Position numbers and translations under genes: made by a program
In this document: one piece after another, positions 17,414-25,445 of the stretch
How positions within the stretch are numbered: position 1 is the first letter of the stretch
Layout of the letters: every line of letters begins with the position of its first letter
Source: an uncultured Clostridia bacterium
GTDB lineage: Bacteria > Bacillota > Clostridia > Oscillospirales > Acutalibacteraceae
Reading direction: 5' to 3'
DNA: 64,000 nt
Assembly (NCBI GenBank): GCA_937892115.1
Contig: CALAUI010000020.1
Location: 275,754-339,753, forward strand
Notes under the pieces: generated by a model
The model's database searches: none
The model's input: the letters and a program-made list of their open reading frames with translations, nothing else
Told to the model about the DNA's origin: nothing

Positions 17414-17492
17414 TCAACAAATCAAATGTTGTTTCCGAAATGGTCAGGTTTGTCGGATGCGATACAATACTTTATGTTGTTTTCTTCACACC
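17383..17492. repeat. 110-bp direct repeat, left copy
   Basis: Nearly identical to 18377-18486 (offset 994 bases; two differences seen). Covers the 3' end of an immunity-like gene and the junction with the upstream end of the toxin tip. It could have arisen by duplication of an immunity unit or by recombination between units. Confidence 0.9.
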
Positions 17493-18189
17493 ATTTTTTT
17501 GCAACTTCATCAACATATTCATCCCAGTCCTTACCGGCTTCTTTTGCTTGCGCTTCTGTAACTGCGGGAATCAATATATAATCGCGCTCAAATTCTTCTT
17601 TTGTCAATTCATCTGAATCAAGTTTTCTGTTAATATCGGATTGATCTAACGTTGAATGATCTTTTTTGGATAACCACCAGCGAGTATAATCCGGGACAGA
17701 GTTTTCTTCATAGTAAAATAAACCGCATAAAACATCAAGGTTTACTTTTCTGTCCGGGTCATAGTCCGAGAAGAATTCAACGCCGTTTTCGTCTGCCCAT
17801 TTTTTGGCATCGGTTTCAAGAATTCTATTTTCATATTTTAAGTAAGCATCGGAGAAGTCTGGATGAACTTCGGCATAAATACGAAAAGCGACTCCAAAAT
17901 CCTCATTCTCATCATTAACTATTCTTTGAATTTCGCTTGATATATTTTTTCCAGCATATAAATCTATGAACTTTCTCATTATTTCCTGTTCACTTCTGCG
18001 AAATATGGGAATAAAATATCCGCAGTTTTCAATATCTTCATAGCTATCATACCCAAATTCGTCAATCAAAGTATCAGTTTGAAAATACTGACAACTCGAT
18101 GTTTCAAACCAAGTTGTATCTTCGGGATACTCATTACTTTCTTCATCCCATTCGCCGTAAAACATTAAATCAGTAATTTCTGTTTTCAT
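17422..18189 (-). CDS. Putative immunity protein, paralogue A
   Basis: 255 residues, acidic and soluble. N-terminus MKTEITDLMFYGEWDEES, then TTWFETSSCQYF, LIDEFGYDSYEDIENCGYF, and a duplicated motif K.W..EN(G/N)(V/I)..(F/Y)..D.D (at about 130 and the C-terminus). The last residues NNIKYCIASDKPDHFGNNI match paralogue B almost exactly. No known family. It directly follows an orphan toxin tip (18208-18381), so immunity is inferred. RBS AAGGAGATTATAACA. Confidence 0.6.
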   Translation of the reverse strand: MKTEITDLMFYGEWDEESNEYPEDTTWFETSSCQYFQTDTLIDEFGYDSYEDIENCGYFIPIFRRSEQEIMRKFIDLYAGKNISSEIQRIVNDENEDFGVAFRIYAEVHPDFSDAYLKYENRILETDAKKWADENGVEFFSDYDPDRKVNLDVLCGLFYYEENSVPDYTRWWLSKKDHSTLDQSDINRKLDSDELTKEEFERDYILIPAVTEAQAKEAGKDWDEYVDEVAKKWCEENNIKYCIASDKPDHFGNNI

Positions 18190-18207
18190 TGTTATAATCT
18201 CCTTATG

Positions 18208-18381
18208 TCACCATTCATTTATAGGTTCCCCATACCAAATATGGAATGAGTGCGTACTATCGTGATAGTGGCCATAATAACCATATCCATGATACTCTGG
18301 TTGTTCGATACACCCAAACACAACAGCCAGTGCTTTTGCATGAGATTGGTATTTGGTATAAACACCCCATTTACCCTTAGC
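18208..18381 (-). pseudogene. Orphan C-terminal toxin tip, unit 2
   Basis: 57 codons open from a TAA at 18382-18384 to a TGA at 18208-18210, without start or RBS. It encodes KGKWGVYTKYQSHAKALAVV ... YGHYHDSTHSFHIWYGEP. The His-rich GHYHD...H.FHIWYG ending is of the kind found at the C-terminus of Rhs/YD-repeat toxins, probably a metal-dependent nuclease fold (inference). It lies 18 bases before the ATG of paralogue A. The loss of the carrier protein makes it a relic. Confidence 0.65.
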
Positions 18382-18486
18382 TTATATGTACCTGCTGTGC
18401 TTCGTTTTCAACAAATCAAATGTTGTTTCCGAAATGGTCAGGTTTGTCGGATTCGATACAATACTTTATGTTGTTTTCTTTACACC
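18377..18486. repeat. 110-bp direct repeat, right copy
   Basis: Second copy of 17383-17492; covers the 3' end of paralogue B and the junction to toxin tip 2. Confidence 0.9.
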
Positions 18487-19339
18487 AAACTATCATTCTG
18501 TCCAGGCTAATGTTACTTTGATATTCTTTCCATTCTTCATAAAAGCCATCCTTAATTATCCAATCATAAAACTTTTTATCCAATTCCTTACTGTATTTTT
18601 CGTAATCAAGGAAAAAATATCCGTCCTCTTTGTGATTCAGTTTTATAAATGATTTTACTAAATCCAACAGACTGTCCTCCGGAGGGCAAATATAATCGTC
18701 AGATTTCTTTATTTGTTCTTCACTTATCCAACCGTTTTCTTCCAATATATAATTCACCAACTGCATCATATATTTCTTTTTGCTGTAATAAAACTTTGCC
18801 GTTTTCGGACCGTTGGGGTCATCAAGTGCTATCAAATCCGGAAAGCCGTTTGTAGGGAGAAATTTGGGATTTAATTCCAAAATCCTGTCGGGATCATATT
18901 CACCATAGTACTGTATATTATTTTCCGCACACCATACTTTGGCTTTTTCAAGCAGTATTTTATCTGAGAAATCAAACCATTTAAGTAAAAGCTTCGGATA
19001 ATCGTGATATTCAAGAAACTTAAAAAAGCCGCCAAAAAAACTGTAGTCGTCTTCCTCAACACAAGACTGAATGAAACTGTTAATATATTTGATATCTTCA
19101 TCACTAAATTGATTTATAAATTGCTTTGCCAATACAGTTTCATTTTCAAGTATAACCGGAATAAACCATCCTGAATTAATTATGTCTTCTATGTTTTCAT
19201 AGCCGAATTCCTTTATCAATTTACGGCCCTTGAAAGATTTGCAGCTACTTTTTTCAAACCAAAATTGAAGATCTGGATTATTTTCCATGTCATCATCCAG
19301 GCAACCGTAGTCTATCAAATGTTTAATATCTGCTTTCAT
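18416..19339 (-). CDS. Putative immunity protein, paralogue B
   Basis: 307 residues. Same architecture as paralogue A: MKADIKHLIDYGCLDDD, FWFEKSSCKSF, LIKEFGYENIEDIINSGWF, then AKVWCAENNIQYYGEYDPDR and a C-terminal copy VWCKENNIKYCIESDKPDHF. It has about 50 extra residues in the middle. No toxin tip was found upstream of it (19340-19560), so it may be a spare immunity gene kept after loss of its toxin. RBS AAGGAGAATTATT. Confidence 0.6.
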   Translation of the reverse strand: MKADIKHLIDYGCLDDDMENNPDLQFWFEKSSCKSFKGRKLIKEFGYENIEDIINSGWFIPVILENETVLAKQFINQFSDEDIKYINSFIQSCVEEDDYSFFGGFFKFLEYHDYPKLLLKWFDFSDKILLEKAKVWCAENNIQYYGEYDPDRILELNPKFLPTNGFPDLIALDDPNGPKTAKFYYSKKKYMMQLVNYILEENGWISEEQIKKSDDYICPPEDSLLDLVKSFIKLNHKEDGYFFLDYEKYSKELDKKFYDWIIKDGFYEEWKEYQSNISLDRMIVWCKENNIKYCIESDKPDHFGNNI

Positions 19340-19702
19340 AATAATTCTCCTTATTTTTCTGTATCATATTTGATGTTTTCTTATTGTTTAACTATCAAAT
19401 CATTTACAATAGTGAATAGTCAATTGGTTGTCCATGCTTCTTTTAACAGTCTGATAAATACTGATTATAATGAGAGCCACTTTCAAAACCGGTGAAGTGA
19501 ATTTGCATTCATAAGCCAGTCTGCTAAGCATAATAATTGCGCTTTTCATTATCAGAATCATAAGGATTATATACCTGAAAATACTATACTACATAAGAAT
19601 ACACATTTCAATATAATTATGACAGCAAAGCTCCCCAACCTCTTTCAAGATTGGGGAGCAAATTATTATGCGATTTTAAGCACCATGCTCAAGGATTTCG
19701 GA
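19340..19702. other. Intergenic, former ppdK downstream region
   Basis: About 360 bases with no convincing gene; one unsupported 53-codon minus frame near 19400-19560 has no RBS. The hairpin at 19630-19659 and the left attachment site at its end show that this is where the chromosome downstream of ppdK resumes after the mobile element. Confidence 0.6.
19630..19659 (-). terminator. Original ppdK terminator, now separated from ppdK
   Basis: GCTCCCCAA/TTGGGGAGC stem. It stands about 40 bases beyond the duplicated ppdK stop codon at 19703, which fits a terminator that served ppdK before the 33.8-kb insertion. Confidence 0.6.
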
Positions 19703-19724
19703 TTAGTCCTTAATAGCTGCCTGT
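19703..19724 (-). other. Attachment site att-1 (left end)
   Basis: 22 bp identical to 53497-53518, the end of ppdK (last codons plus TAA), and in the same orientation. Contains the 13-bp core AATAGCTGCCTGT shared by all three att copies. Confidence 0.8.
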
Positions 19725-19806
19725 TGAGCTATGTACTATCTGCACCGATGATAATAGTAATACGAACAAAATAAGGATAATAAAAACATCCTACCAATAT
19801 CAAACT

Positions 19807-22278
19807 TTATTGTTTCATTTTGATTTTTCGCTTGTATCCACATCCGGTAGTTCTATAGTTTTCACATCCGAAAAAATCTCCGTAAGGTCCGGATTTACGA
19901 AGAAGTTTGCCTCCACAGATGGGGCATTCAAACTGTTCACGTTTCAGCTCATTTTCGTAACGTTTGTGAAGCTCTTTGGCAAAGACGCCCTCGTGATCCT
20001 TCTGGACTAACATATAAGCTTTAATCTTTGCTCTTGTCAGTGCAACATAATACAACCGTCGTTCTTCAGCAAATGGAAATACCTCATTGTTTTCAAGCAG
20101 TAAATTCAGTATCGGGTCATCCTGCATTTTGCTCGGGAAACCCATGCGTGAGTCTTTATTGTTGATAATGAAAACATAATCTGCCTGAAGCCCTTTGGAC
20201 TTATGTGCTGTCATAAAGCACATCTTTAGATCATTTCTTGATTTGCATTTAACGTCTATAAAACCGGTCACGTTATTATATTGGCACGTGAATAGACCGC
20301 TATCACTAAGAAGCCGCACATCAAATGAGTATCTTCCGATAAAGAAAACCGTTGCATTCTTCGGTAGGTCATCGATTTTGGCCGACATGAACTCAACAGC
20401 GATTTTATCTGTATAGCCGCTGATTTCTCCCATGGAAAACCGCATGTCAGTAGATTTCCCGCGTATTTGTTTCTTTATCTGTGCTGGATTCTGAGTAATA
20501 AATGAGCCGCTGATTTCAATCAGTGATCTAGTGAACCGGTAGGTGGTTTCGATTTTGCTAATAGTTGTTTTTCCCCAGTATTTTTCAAAGTTCAGGATGT
20601 AGTTGATGTCGCTTCCGGCAAAGCGATAGATACTCTGCCAGTCATCGCCGACACAGAACAGGTCATAGTCCTTGGACTTTCTCAGCTCTGCCAGAAGATT
20701 AAACCGGGCTTTTGATATATCCTGGTACTCATCAACGATTACATACGAGAACGGATTTTTCACTTTCCCGGCACGAATGTATTGAGTAGCAAGATTAATC
20801 ATGTCATTAAAATCAATCTCACCGTTTTTCTTCAGTTCTGTATCGTAAGCTTCAAATAACGGTTCAATAAGTATGATAAACTCTGTTTGTGAGTGCGTCG
20901 TCGCAAGCGTCTTGAAATACTCAATCGAATATGCATTGCTTTTCAGCAGATTGATTACGGTTTCAAACAGCTCAATCAATCCGTCGAGGGGTGAGTCCCC
21001 GTTGTCTGCAATGCTTTTCCATAATTCCTCCGGTGACTTCGGAACCATAGATACACCAAACTCTTTTAACTGCTTTTCAAGGGAAGACAAGAGAGTTCCG
21101 TCCATTTTCTCATAAGAGTACATGGCGACCATTTTAGTGTCGTTATCCTTGTGGAGTTTGAACTTCCAGTCCATAGACTCCCGGTAAGTCTCTGTAGCAG
21201 TTTTTCCGTTTTTACCTGAAAACCAGTTGGGCACCTCGCCGCTTTTGTTGATGCCAAAGTATTCGATATATACATCGTAGTCCGGAAGATAAAAGTCCGG
21301 ATGATATTGTGCGTACTCCTCAGTACAGGTATCAAACTTATATGCCACTTCGTATTCATATTTAATGCCATTTTGATACAAATAATTGGCAATATCCATT
21401 TCACCGTAACTCTTAACCCGTTCACCCAGGAATGTCATCGGCGGATTAAGCTGGAGATACTCGTCATATTCTTTCTTGTTCTTAAAATCAAATTCAGACT
21501 TATAAGGGATCTTGTTATAAAGGAGATATGCGCCCAAGCGTCGGAGATACGCTGGATCTTTCATGAGTACCGACAGTTTTCCTTTTATGAAATCCCGGAG
21601 ATTAATCTGAGAAATCCTTGGTTTGACACCATCTGCTTTTGCAATGACACTGAGCCCTAACTTGTGAAAAGTAGAGGCAAAGATATTGCATCCGGTTTCT
21701 TTCGCAATTCGCTCGCTCATTTCGCTGGCGGAAGCGTTTGTAAAGGAAAGAACAAGAATATCTTCCGGCTTATATTTTCCGGACTTCAGCAAATACTTGA
21801 TTTTCCCGACGACAGTGGTGGTTTTTCCGGTACCGGCACCGGCAATAATCAAGTGATTGTGAGCTTCTTTCACAATGCAAGTCATTTGCTGCATATCAAG
21901 CTGACGTCCCTCAACGTCACCAATCAAGGCGTATGCTTCCGCTGTCTTTTGTTTTGCCACGGCATCATTGTGAGCGGCCAGTTTCTTTTGCAATGAATTG
22001 CAGTTTTGCTGAAATATTTCCGCTTCCGTTTTTAGCTTTTGGAAATTTTCAGTTTTCTTGAAGCGCTTGATTTCAGTTTCAGATACTGAAGTTTTCAAGC
22101 GTTCATACTTTGCATTCCATGAATCCGCCAATGATAATTCAACAAATTCATTGGGGTTCAAAAAACTATTTGCCTCAGAATTTGCCAAAGAAAGCTGTGA
22201 GATTAGTCCATTACAACAGTTATTTCGTTCGTTTTCTTTTTCATTAATTCGCTTTTTTATTTTATCAATGGTGAACAT
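19807..22278 (-). CDS. UvrD/HelD-like SF1 helicase with nuclease-like insert and topoisomerase zinc ribbon
   Basis: 823 residues. A coiled N-terminus (1-110) precedes a SF1A helicase: Walker A GAGTGKT at 147-153, motif Ia SFTNASA, Walker B region YVIVDEYQDIS, GDDWQSIYRFAGSD, TYRFT, MTAHKSKGLQADYVFI and YVALTRAK. Between motifs Ia and II is an inserted PD-(D/E)XK-like segment (about 290-345: GEMDIANYLYQNGI, HPDFYLPDYDVYIEYFG; candidate residues E293, D328, E339). The C-terminus has a topoisomerase-type zinc ribbon (CPICGGKL ... FFGCENYRTTGCGYKR). This resembles DNA helicase IV proteins; helicase-nuclease fusions are also known as single-gene antiphage systems. It is the only gene of the small att-bounded unit. 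Confidence 0.85.
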   Translation of the reverse strand: MFTIDKIKKRINEKENERNNCCNGLISQLSLANSEANSFLNPNEFVELSLADSWNAKYERLKTSVSETEIKRFKKTENFQKLKTEAEIFQQNCNSLQKKLAAHNDAVAKQKTAEAYALIGDVEGRQLDMQQMTCIVKEAHNHLIIAGAGTGKTTTVVGKIKYLLKSGKYKPEDILVLSFTNASASEMSERIAKETGCNIFASTFHKLGLSVIAKADGVKPRISQINLRDFIKGKLSVLMKDPAYLRRLGAYLLYNKIPYKSEFDFKNKKEYDEYLQLNPPMTFLGERVKSYGEMDIANYLYQNGIKYEYEVAYKFDTCTEEYAQYHPDFYLPDYDVYIEYFGINKSGEVPNWFSGKNGKTATETYRESMDWKFKLHKDNDTKMVAMYSYEKMDGTLLSSLEKQLKEFGVSMVPKSPEELWKSIADNGDSPLDGLIELFETVINLLKSNAYSIEYFKTLATTHSQTEFIILIEPLFEAYDTELKKNGEIDFNDMINLATQYIRAGKVKNPFSYVIVDEYQDISKARFNLLAELRKSKDYDLFCVGDDWQSIYRFAGSDINYILNFEKYWGKTTISKIETTYRFTRSLIEISGSFITQNPAQIKKQIRGKSTDMRFSMGEISGYTDKIAVEFMSAKIDDLPKNATVFFIGRYSFDVRLLSDSGLFTCQYNNVTGFIDVKCKSRNDLKMCFMTAHKSKGLQADYVFIINNKDSRMGFPSKMQDDPILNLLLENNEVFPFAEERRLYYVALTRAKIKAYMLVQKDHEGVFAKELHKRYENELKREQFECPICGGKLLRKSGPYGDFFGCENYRTTGCGYKRKIKMKQ

Positions 22279-22380
22279 TACGCGATAAACTCCTTATATG
22301 CTGTCTCTCATAAACTTCCAGGCACACTTCTTTACCGATTTTGCAACCACACTGATTTTTTCTATCGATCATTATGACAA

Positions 22381-22413
22381 AAGCTCCCCGTATTTTTTCA
22401 AATACGAGGAGCT
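22381..22413 (-). terminator. Terminator beside att-2
   Basis: AAGCTCC-CCGTATTT/AAATACG-GGAGCTT stem; on the minus strand followed by TTTTGTC. It resembles the hairpins beside att-1 and att-3 and would end the recombinase transcript. Confidence 0.7.
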
Positions 22414-22425
22414 TCATCGCATAAC

Positions 22426-24231
22426 TTATAGCAGTTTCTCCCCGTTTTGTTGGGCGATCAAACTGCCCCGAAAAGCCTTGTATATCAAGGGGTTTCGAAT
22501 ATTACTTTTCGTCGCGAATAGCTGCCTGTGCTGCGAGGAATCTGCAGGGGAAAATGATGATATATCAGTATAAATATGGCTTGTTTTCTCTCTTTTTCCG
22601 TCTATTTTGCATTTGAACGGGTCATCGCCTCCGCAAAATCTCAGATGCCATTCAAACCTGTCGGGGAAAACCACAACCCGCTCAATGAAGGCTTCAATTA
22701 CGCTGTTGGGTATAGGATTATCGGTATCTACCGTTGTTAATCGTTCAAGGGTATAACGCAGGAATTTCATTTTATCCTCATAATTTTCTACGACTTCTTC
22801 AATTTCAACGGGTGTCAGTGTCTCTATTTCAGATTTCAATCTGTCCATATCGGCGATAATTTCTTCTGATTTTGCTCTGAACAACTCTTTTGTAATTTCA
22901 CCGTCGGCTCGCATTTCGACAAAACCGTCATATTTTTTGCTCAGTTTTTCCAGCTCAGCTTGTTTCATACTAAGAATGCGGATGTTTTCCGTGCTTCGCT
23001 TATTCTGGTCGGCAATATGTTCTTCGATAATGGAATTTGCCAGTTCAATTACTTTTTCCCTCTCTTCAAGAAGATTGGCAAAAATGTATTTTGCCATCAT
23101 CTGAAATTTCCATTCGGGAACAGCGGGAACCTTGCAGGTTTCATCAACCGGAAGGTTTCGCTTTTTTCTGCTTGCATAGCTTCCTGAATGAACGGTACTT
23201 GTGCATTGATATCCGTATTTCACTTTATCTCCGCTGCCTGACCATTTTATTCTTGTAAAGTTATGACCGCAGGAGCATTCAACTATTCTGCCCCATACTG
23301 TTTCGGGAATCCTTTTTCCGGTAGAACGCCTTCCTGTTGAGAGATTTTTGCAATCTTTTCTTTTGCTTTCCATAATTCTTTGAACCCTTTCAAATTCTTC
23401 TTCGGTTACTATTGTTTCATGAGTGCCGCGCACTGTTATCTGCTCGATTTCGCCGTAGTTTTTTACTTTCTTTTGTTCAAGATAATCCGGAACATATTCC
23501 TTGTGGTATGTTATTATTCCACAATAAAATGAGTTGCTCAGAACATGAGATACAACGGTACAGTACCATTTGGAATGTCCCATTGATGTCTTTCTCCCTC
23601 TGCGTTCCAGTTCATTGCAAATTCCGACTAATCCGTAGCCGTCAAGATACATATCATAAATCATTCTGACTGTTTCTGCTTGTTCCGGATTGATGATAAG
23701 CTCTTTTCCGGCTCTATCATATCCGAGAATATTTCCGTTTCCGTACAAGACACCGTTTTTCATTGATGTTTCTTGACCGCTTTTGACTCTGACAGAGGTT
23801 TTTCGGCTTTCATCCTGTGCAACAGACGCCATAATGGTAAGTCTGAATTCGCCATCGGGATCAAATGACCAAATACCATCATTTACAAAGTATATTTCTA
23901 TTCCTATCTTCTTCAGTTTCCTTGTGTAATCAATAGTATCTACGGTGTTACGTGCAAAACGGGATACTTCCCTTGTAACTATCAAATCAAATTTTCCTGA
24001 TTTGGCATCGCTTATCATTTTCATAAAGCCGGGCCTTTTTTCGGCGGATGTGCCGGTAATGCCTTCATCGACATGCTGCTCAACAAAATGCCAGTTTGGG
24101 TGAGCATTCAGAAGTTGCCGATACCATTCTATCTGGTTGTCTAAAGCAGATATCTGAGCTTCATGTTCGGTTGATACTCTTCCGTAAAACGCCACCTGGC
24201 GCTCCCTGTTTTTATCAGGTAATCCATACAT
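22426..24231 (-). CDS. Large serine recombinase (integrase/excisionase)
   Basis: 601 residues. The resolvase catalytic domain at 12-150 has AFYGRVSTE with nucleophile S20, then VTREVSRFARNT and the conserved Arg pair. The Recombinase domain follows (GYDR.GKELIINPEQAETVR, SNSFYCGIITY). Then come a zinc ribbon (VECSCGHNFTRI..., CTST) and a long coiled coil at about 400-490. The C-terminal 30 residues (SSQHRQLFATKSNIRNP ...) are read through the att-2 sequence, so this tail depends on what the element is joined to. It is the only site-specific recombinase in the element. RBS GGAGGCGATAATA. Likely drives integration at the ppdK end. Confidence 0.92.
   Translation of the reverse strand: MYGLPDKNRERQVAFYGRVSTEHEAQISALDNQIEWYRQLLNAHPNWHFVEQHVDEGITGTSAEKRPGFMKMISDAKSGKFDLIVTREVSRFARNTVDTIDYTRKLKKIGIEIYFVNDGIWSFDPDGEFRLTIMASVAQDESRKTSVRVKSGQETSMKNGVLYGNGNILGYDRAGKELIINPEQAETVRMIYDMYLDGYGLVGICNELERRGRKTSMGHSKWYCTVVSHVLSNSFYCGIITYHKEYVPDYLEQKKVKNYGEIEQITVRGTHETIVTEEEFERVQRIMESKRKDCKNLSTGRRSTGKRIPETVWGRIVECSCGHNFTRIKWSGSGDKVKYGYQCTSTVHSGSYASRKKRNLPVDETCKVPAVPEWKFQMMAKYIFANLLEEREKVIELANSIIEEHIADQNKRSTENIRILSMKQAELEKLSKKYDGFVEMRADGEITKELFRAKSEEIIADMDRLKSEIETLTPVEIEEVVENYEDKMKFLRYTLERLTTVDTDNPIPNSVIEAFIERVVVFPDRFEWHLRFCGGDDPFKCKIDGKREKTSHIYTDISSFSPADSSQHRQLFATKSNIRNPLIYKAFRGSLIAQQNGEKLL
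22517..22534 (-). other. Attachment site att-2 (internal)
   Basis: 18 bp identical to 53506-53523 and 13 bp identical to att-1. It lies inside the 3' end of the recombinase gene and marks the junction between the small and large units. Confidence 0.7.
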
Positions 24232-24270
24232 TATTATCGCCTCCTACATTTCTGATATGGAATAATCTGT

Positions 24271-24459
24271 TTATAAAACCATCTCCTTTTCATCTGATAA
24301 CTGCAATGAAAACCTGCTTGTATCGACAATATCCGAATACTCATTCAGAATATTTCTGAAAACATAATCCGGAATATTTCCGTCCTTGTACAACTGTTCT
24401 ATCAGCTTTATTGCGGCAAAATAGTGTTCCTCGGTGAATCCTTCTTTTATTTTAGTCAT
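24271..24459 (-). CDS. Small SHOCT-like protein
   Basis: 62 residues, MTKIKEGFTEEHYFAAIKLI, then EQLYKDGNIPDYVFRNILNE. The L..LY..G.I....F..I pattern is that of the SHOCT oligomerisation motif, often seen next to serine recombinases on Clostridia mobile elements. RBS GGAGGGATTAA just before the ATG. It probably accompanies the recombinase, but no function is known. Confidence 0.65.
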   Translation of the reverse strand: MTKIKEGFTEEHYFAAIKLIEQLYKDGNIPDYVFRNILNEYSDIVDTSRFSLQLSDEKEMVL

Positions 24460-24487
24460 TTAATCCCTCCAGTCAAATGTGCAAAAT

Positions 24488-25351
24488 TCATCTTGCGCCC
24501 CGGTCACGCTTGACCTGGCGCTGATGATTGAGGTAAAATTCAAGTGCCTTAACGATAGTGTCTTCCATCTGTTGAGGCGTTGCGGAAACGCTGAAATAAT
24601 CACGGATTCGCTCTTCGGGTATTTTCAGCGTTTCTTTCTGATTTGCTTTCTTTTGAGTCATAATCTCAAATATCATATCCATATCCAGTTTGCCCTCGGC
24701 GGCAAGCTTTCTCATTCTGTTTGCCTGAGAGACGGACGGAGTTGCCTGCTCGCTTTCTATTGTCGTGAGTAAATCCCTTTGCTGATGTTCCGATAAGTAC
24801 GAAATCTCAATAGCGGGTGTAAATCCGATTTTCTTTTCATCAACCATTTTCAGCAGTTCGGGTATCAGATAGGTTAAACGGATATACCGCTGAATAGTGC
24901 GTTCACTGTCCTTGACGGTATTGGCAAGCTGTGTGATACTCCAAGGCTCATCGCAATTTTCGCCATTTTGGCGAGAATTATTTGCGGGTCTTCCTGCTTT
25001 CCGTTTTATTGCCTCGTTTTTCATTCTGTAACCACGGGCCTTTTCGCTCGGCAGAAGTCCGTCACGGTAAAGGTTTGTATCAACAAGAACTATTCTTGCT
25101 TCTTCCCTGCTCATATCCGAAACGATGATCGGAACGGCTTCAAGCCCTGCCTTTTTGCAGGCGAAAAATCTTCTGTGACCGGAAATGATTTCATATTCTC
25201 CGTTGTCATCCGGTCTGACAATCAGAGGCGTTAATACTCCGTTTTCCTTTATGCTGTCAATCAGCATTTCCATTTCCGTGTCATCAATCACACGGAAAGG
25301 ATTTTTCGGAAACGGATGCAGTTTGTTTATTTCAATAATTTGTGTAGTCAT
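24488..25351 (-). CDS. ParB-like nuclease-fold/partition protein
   Basis: 287 residues from the ATG at 25351 (MTTQIIEINKLHPFPKNPF), selected because GAAGGAAAAT lies right before it; longer frames upstream are not supported. ParB motifs: L.PFP.NPFRV, ENGVLTPLIVRP, EYEIISGHRRFFACKKAG, then a helix-turn-helix WSITQLANTVKDSERTIQRY and IGFTPAIEISYLS. No ParA neighbour is seen, so it may act in plasmid-like maintenance with ParM/ParR or in transcription control. Between it and the relaxase gene is a dyad GACC..GTAC/GTAC..GGTC. Confidence 0.85.
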   Translation of the reverse strand: MTTQIIEINKLHPFPKNPFRVIDDTEMEMLIDSIKENGVLTPLIVRPDDNGEYEIISGHRRFFACKKAGLEAVPIIVSDMSREEARIVLVDTNLYRDGLLPSEKARGYRMKNEAIKRKAGRPANNSRQNGENCDEPWSITQLANTVKDSERTIQRYIRLTYLIPELLKMVDEKKIGFTPAIEISYLSEHQQRDLLTTIESEQATPSVSQANRMRKLAAEGKLDMDMIFEIMTQKKANQKETLKIPEERIRDYFSVSATPQQMEDTIVKALEFYLNHQRQVKRDRGAR

Positions 25352-25445
25352 ATATTTTCCTTCTTTCATAAAATGATTTGACCCCCGTACTGCAATTCTG
25401 ATGATTGCCGTACAGAGGTCATTTGCTGTTATTTCTGATTTAGAA

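Noticed and set aside
19400..19560. 53-codon minus-strand frame upstream of immunity paralogue B as a third toxin tip
   Set aside because: Its composition is not toxin-like, it does not end next to the immunity start, and there is no RBS.
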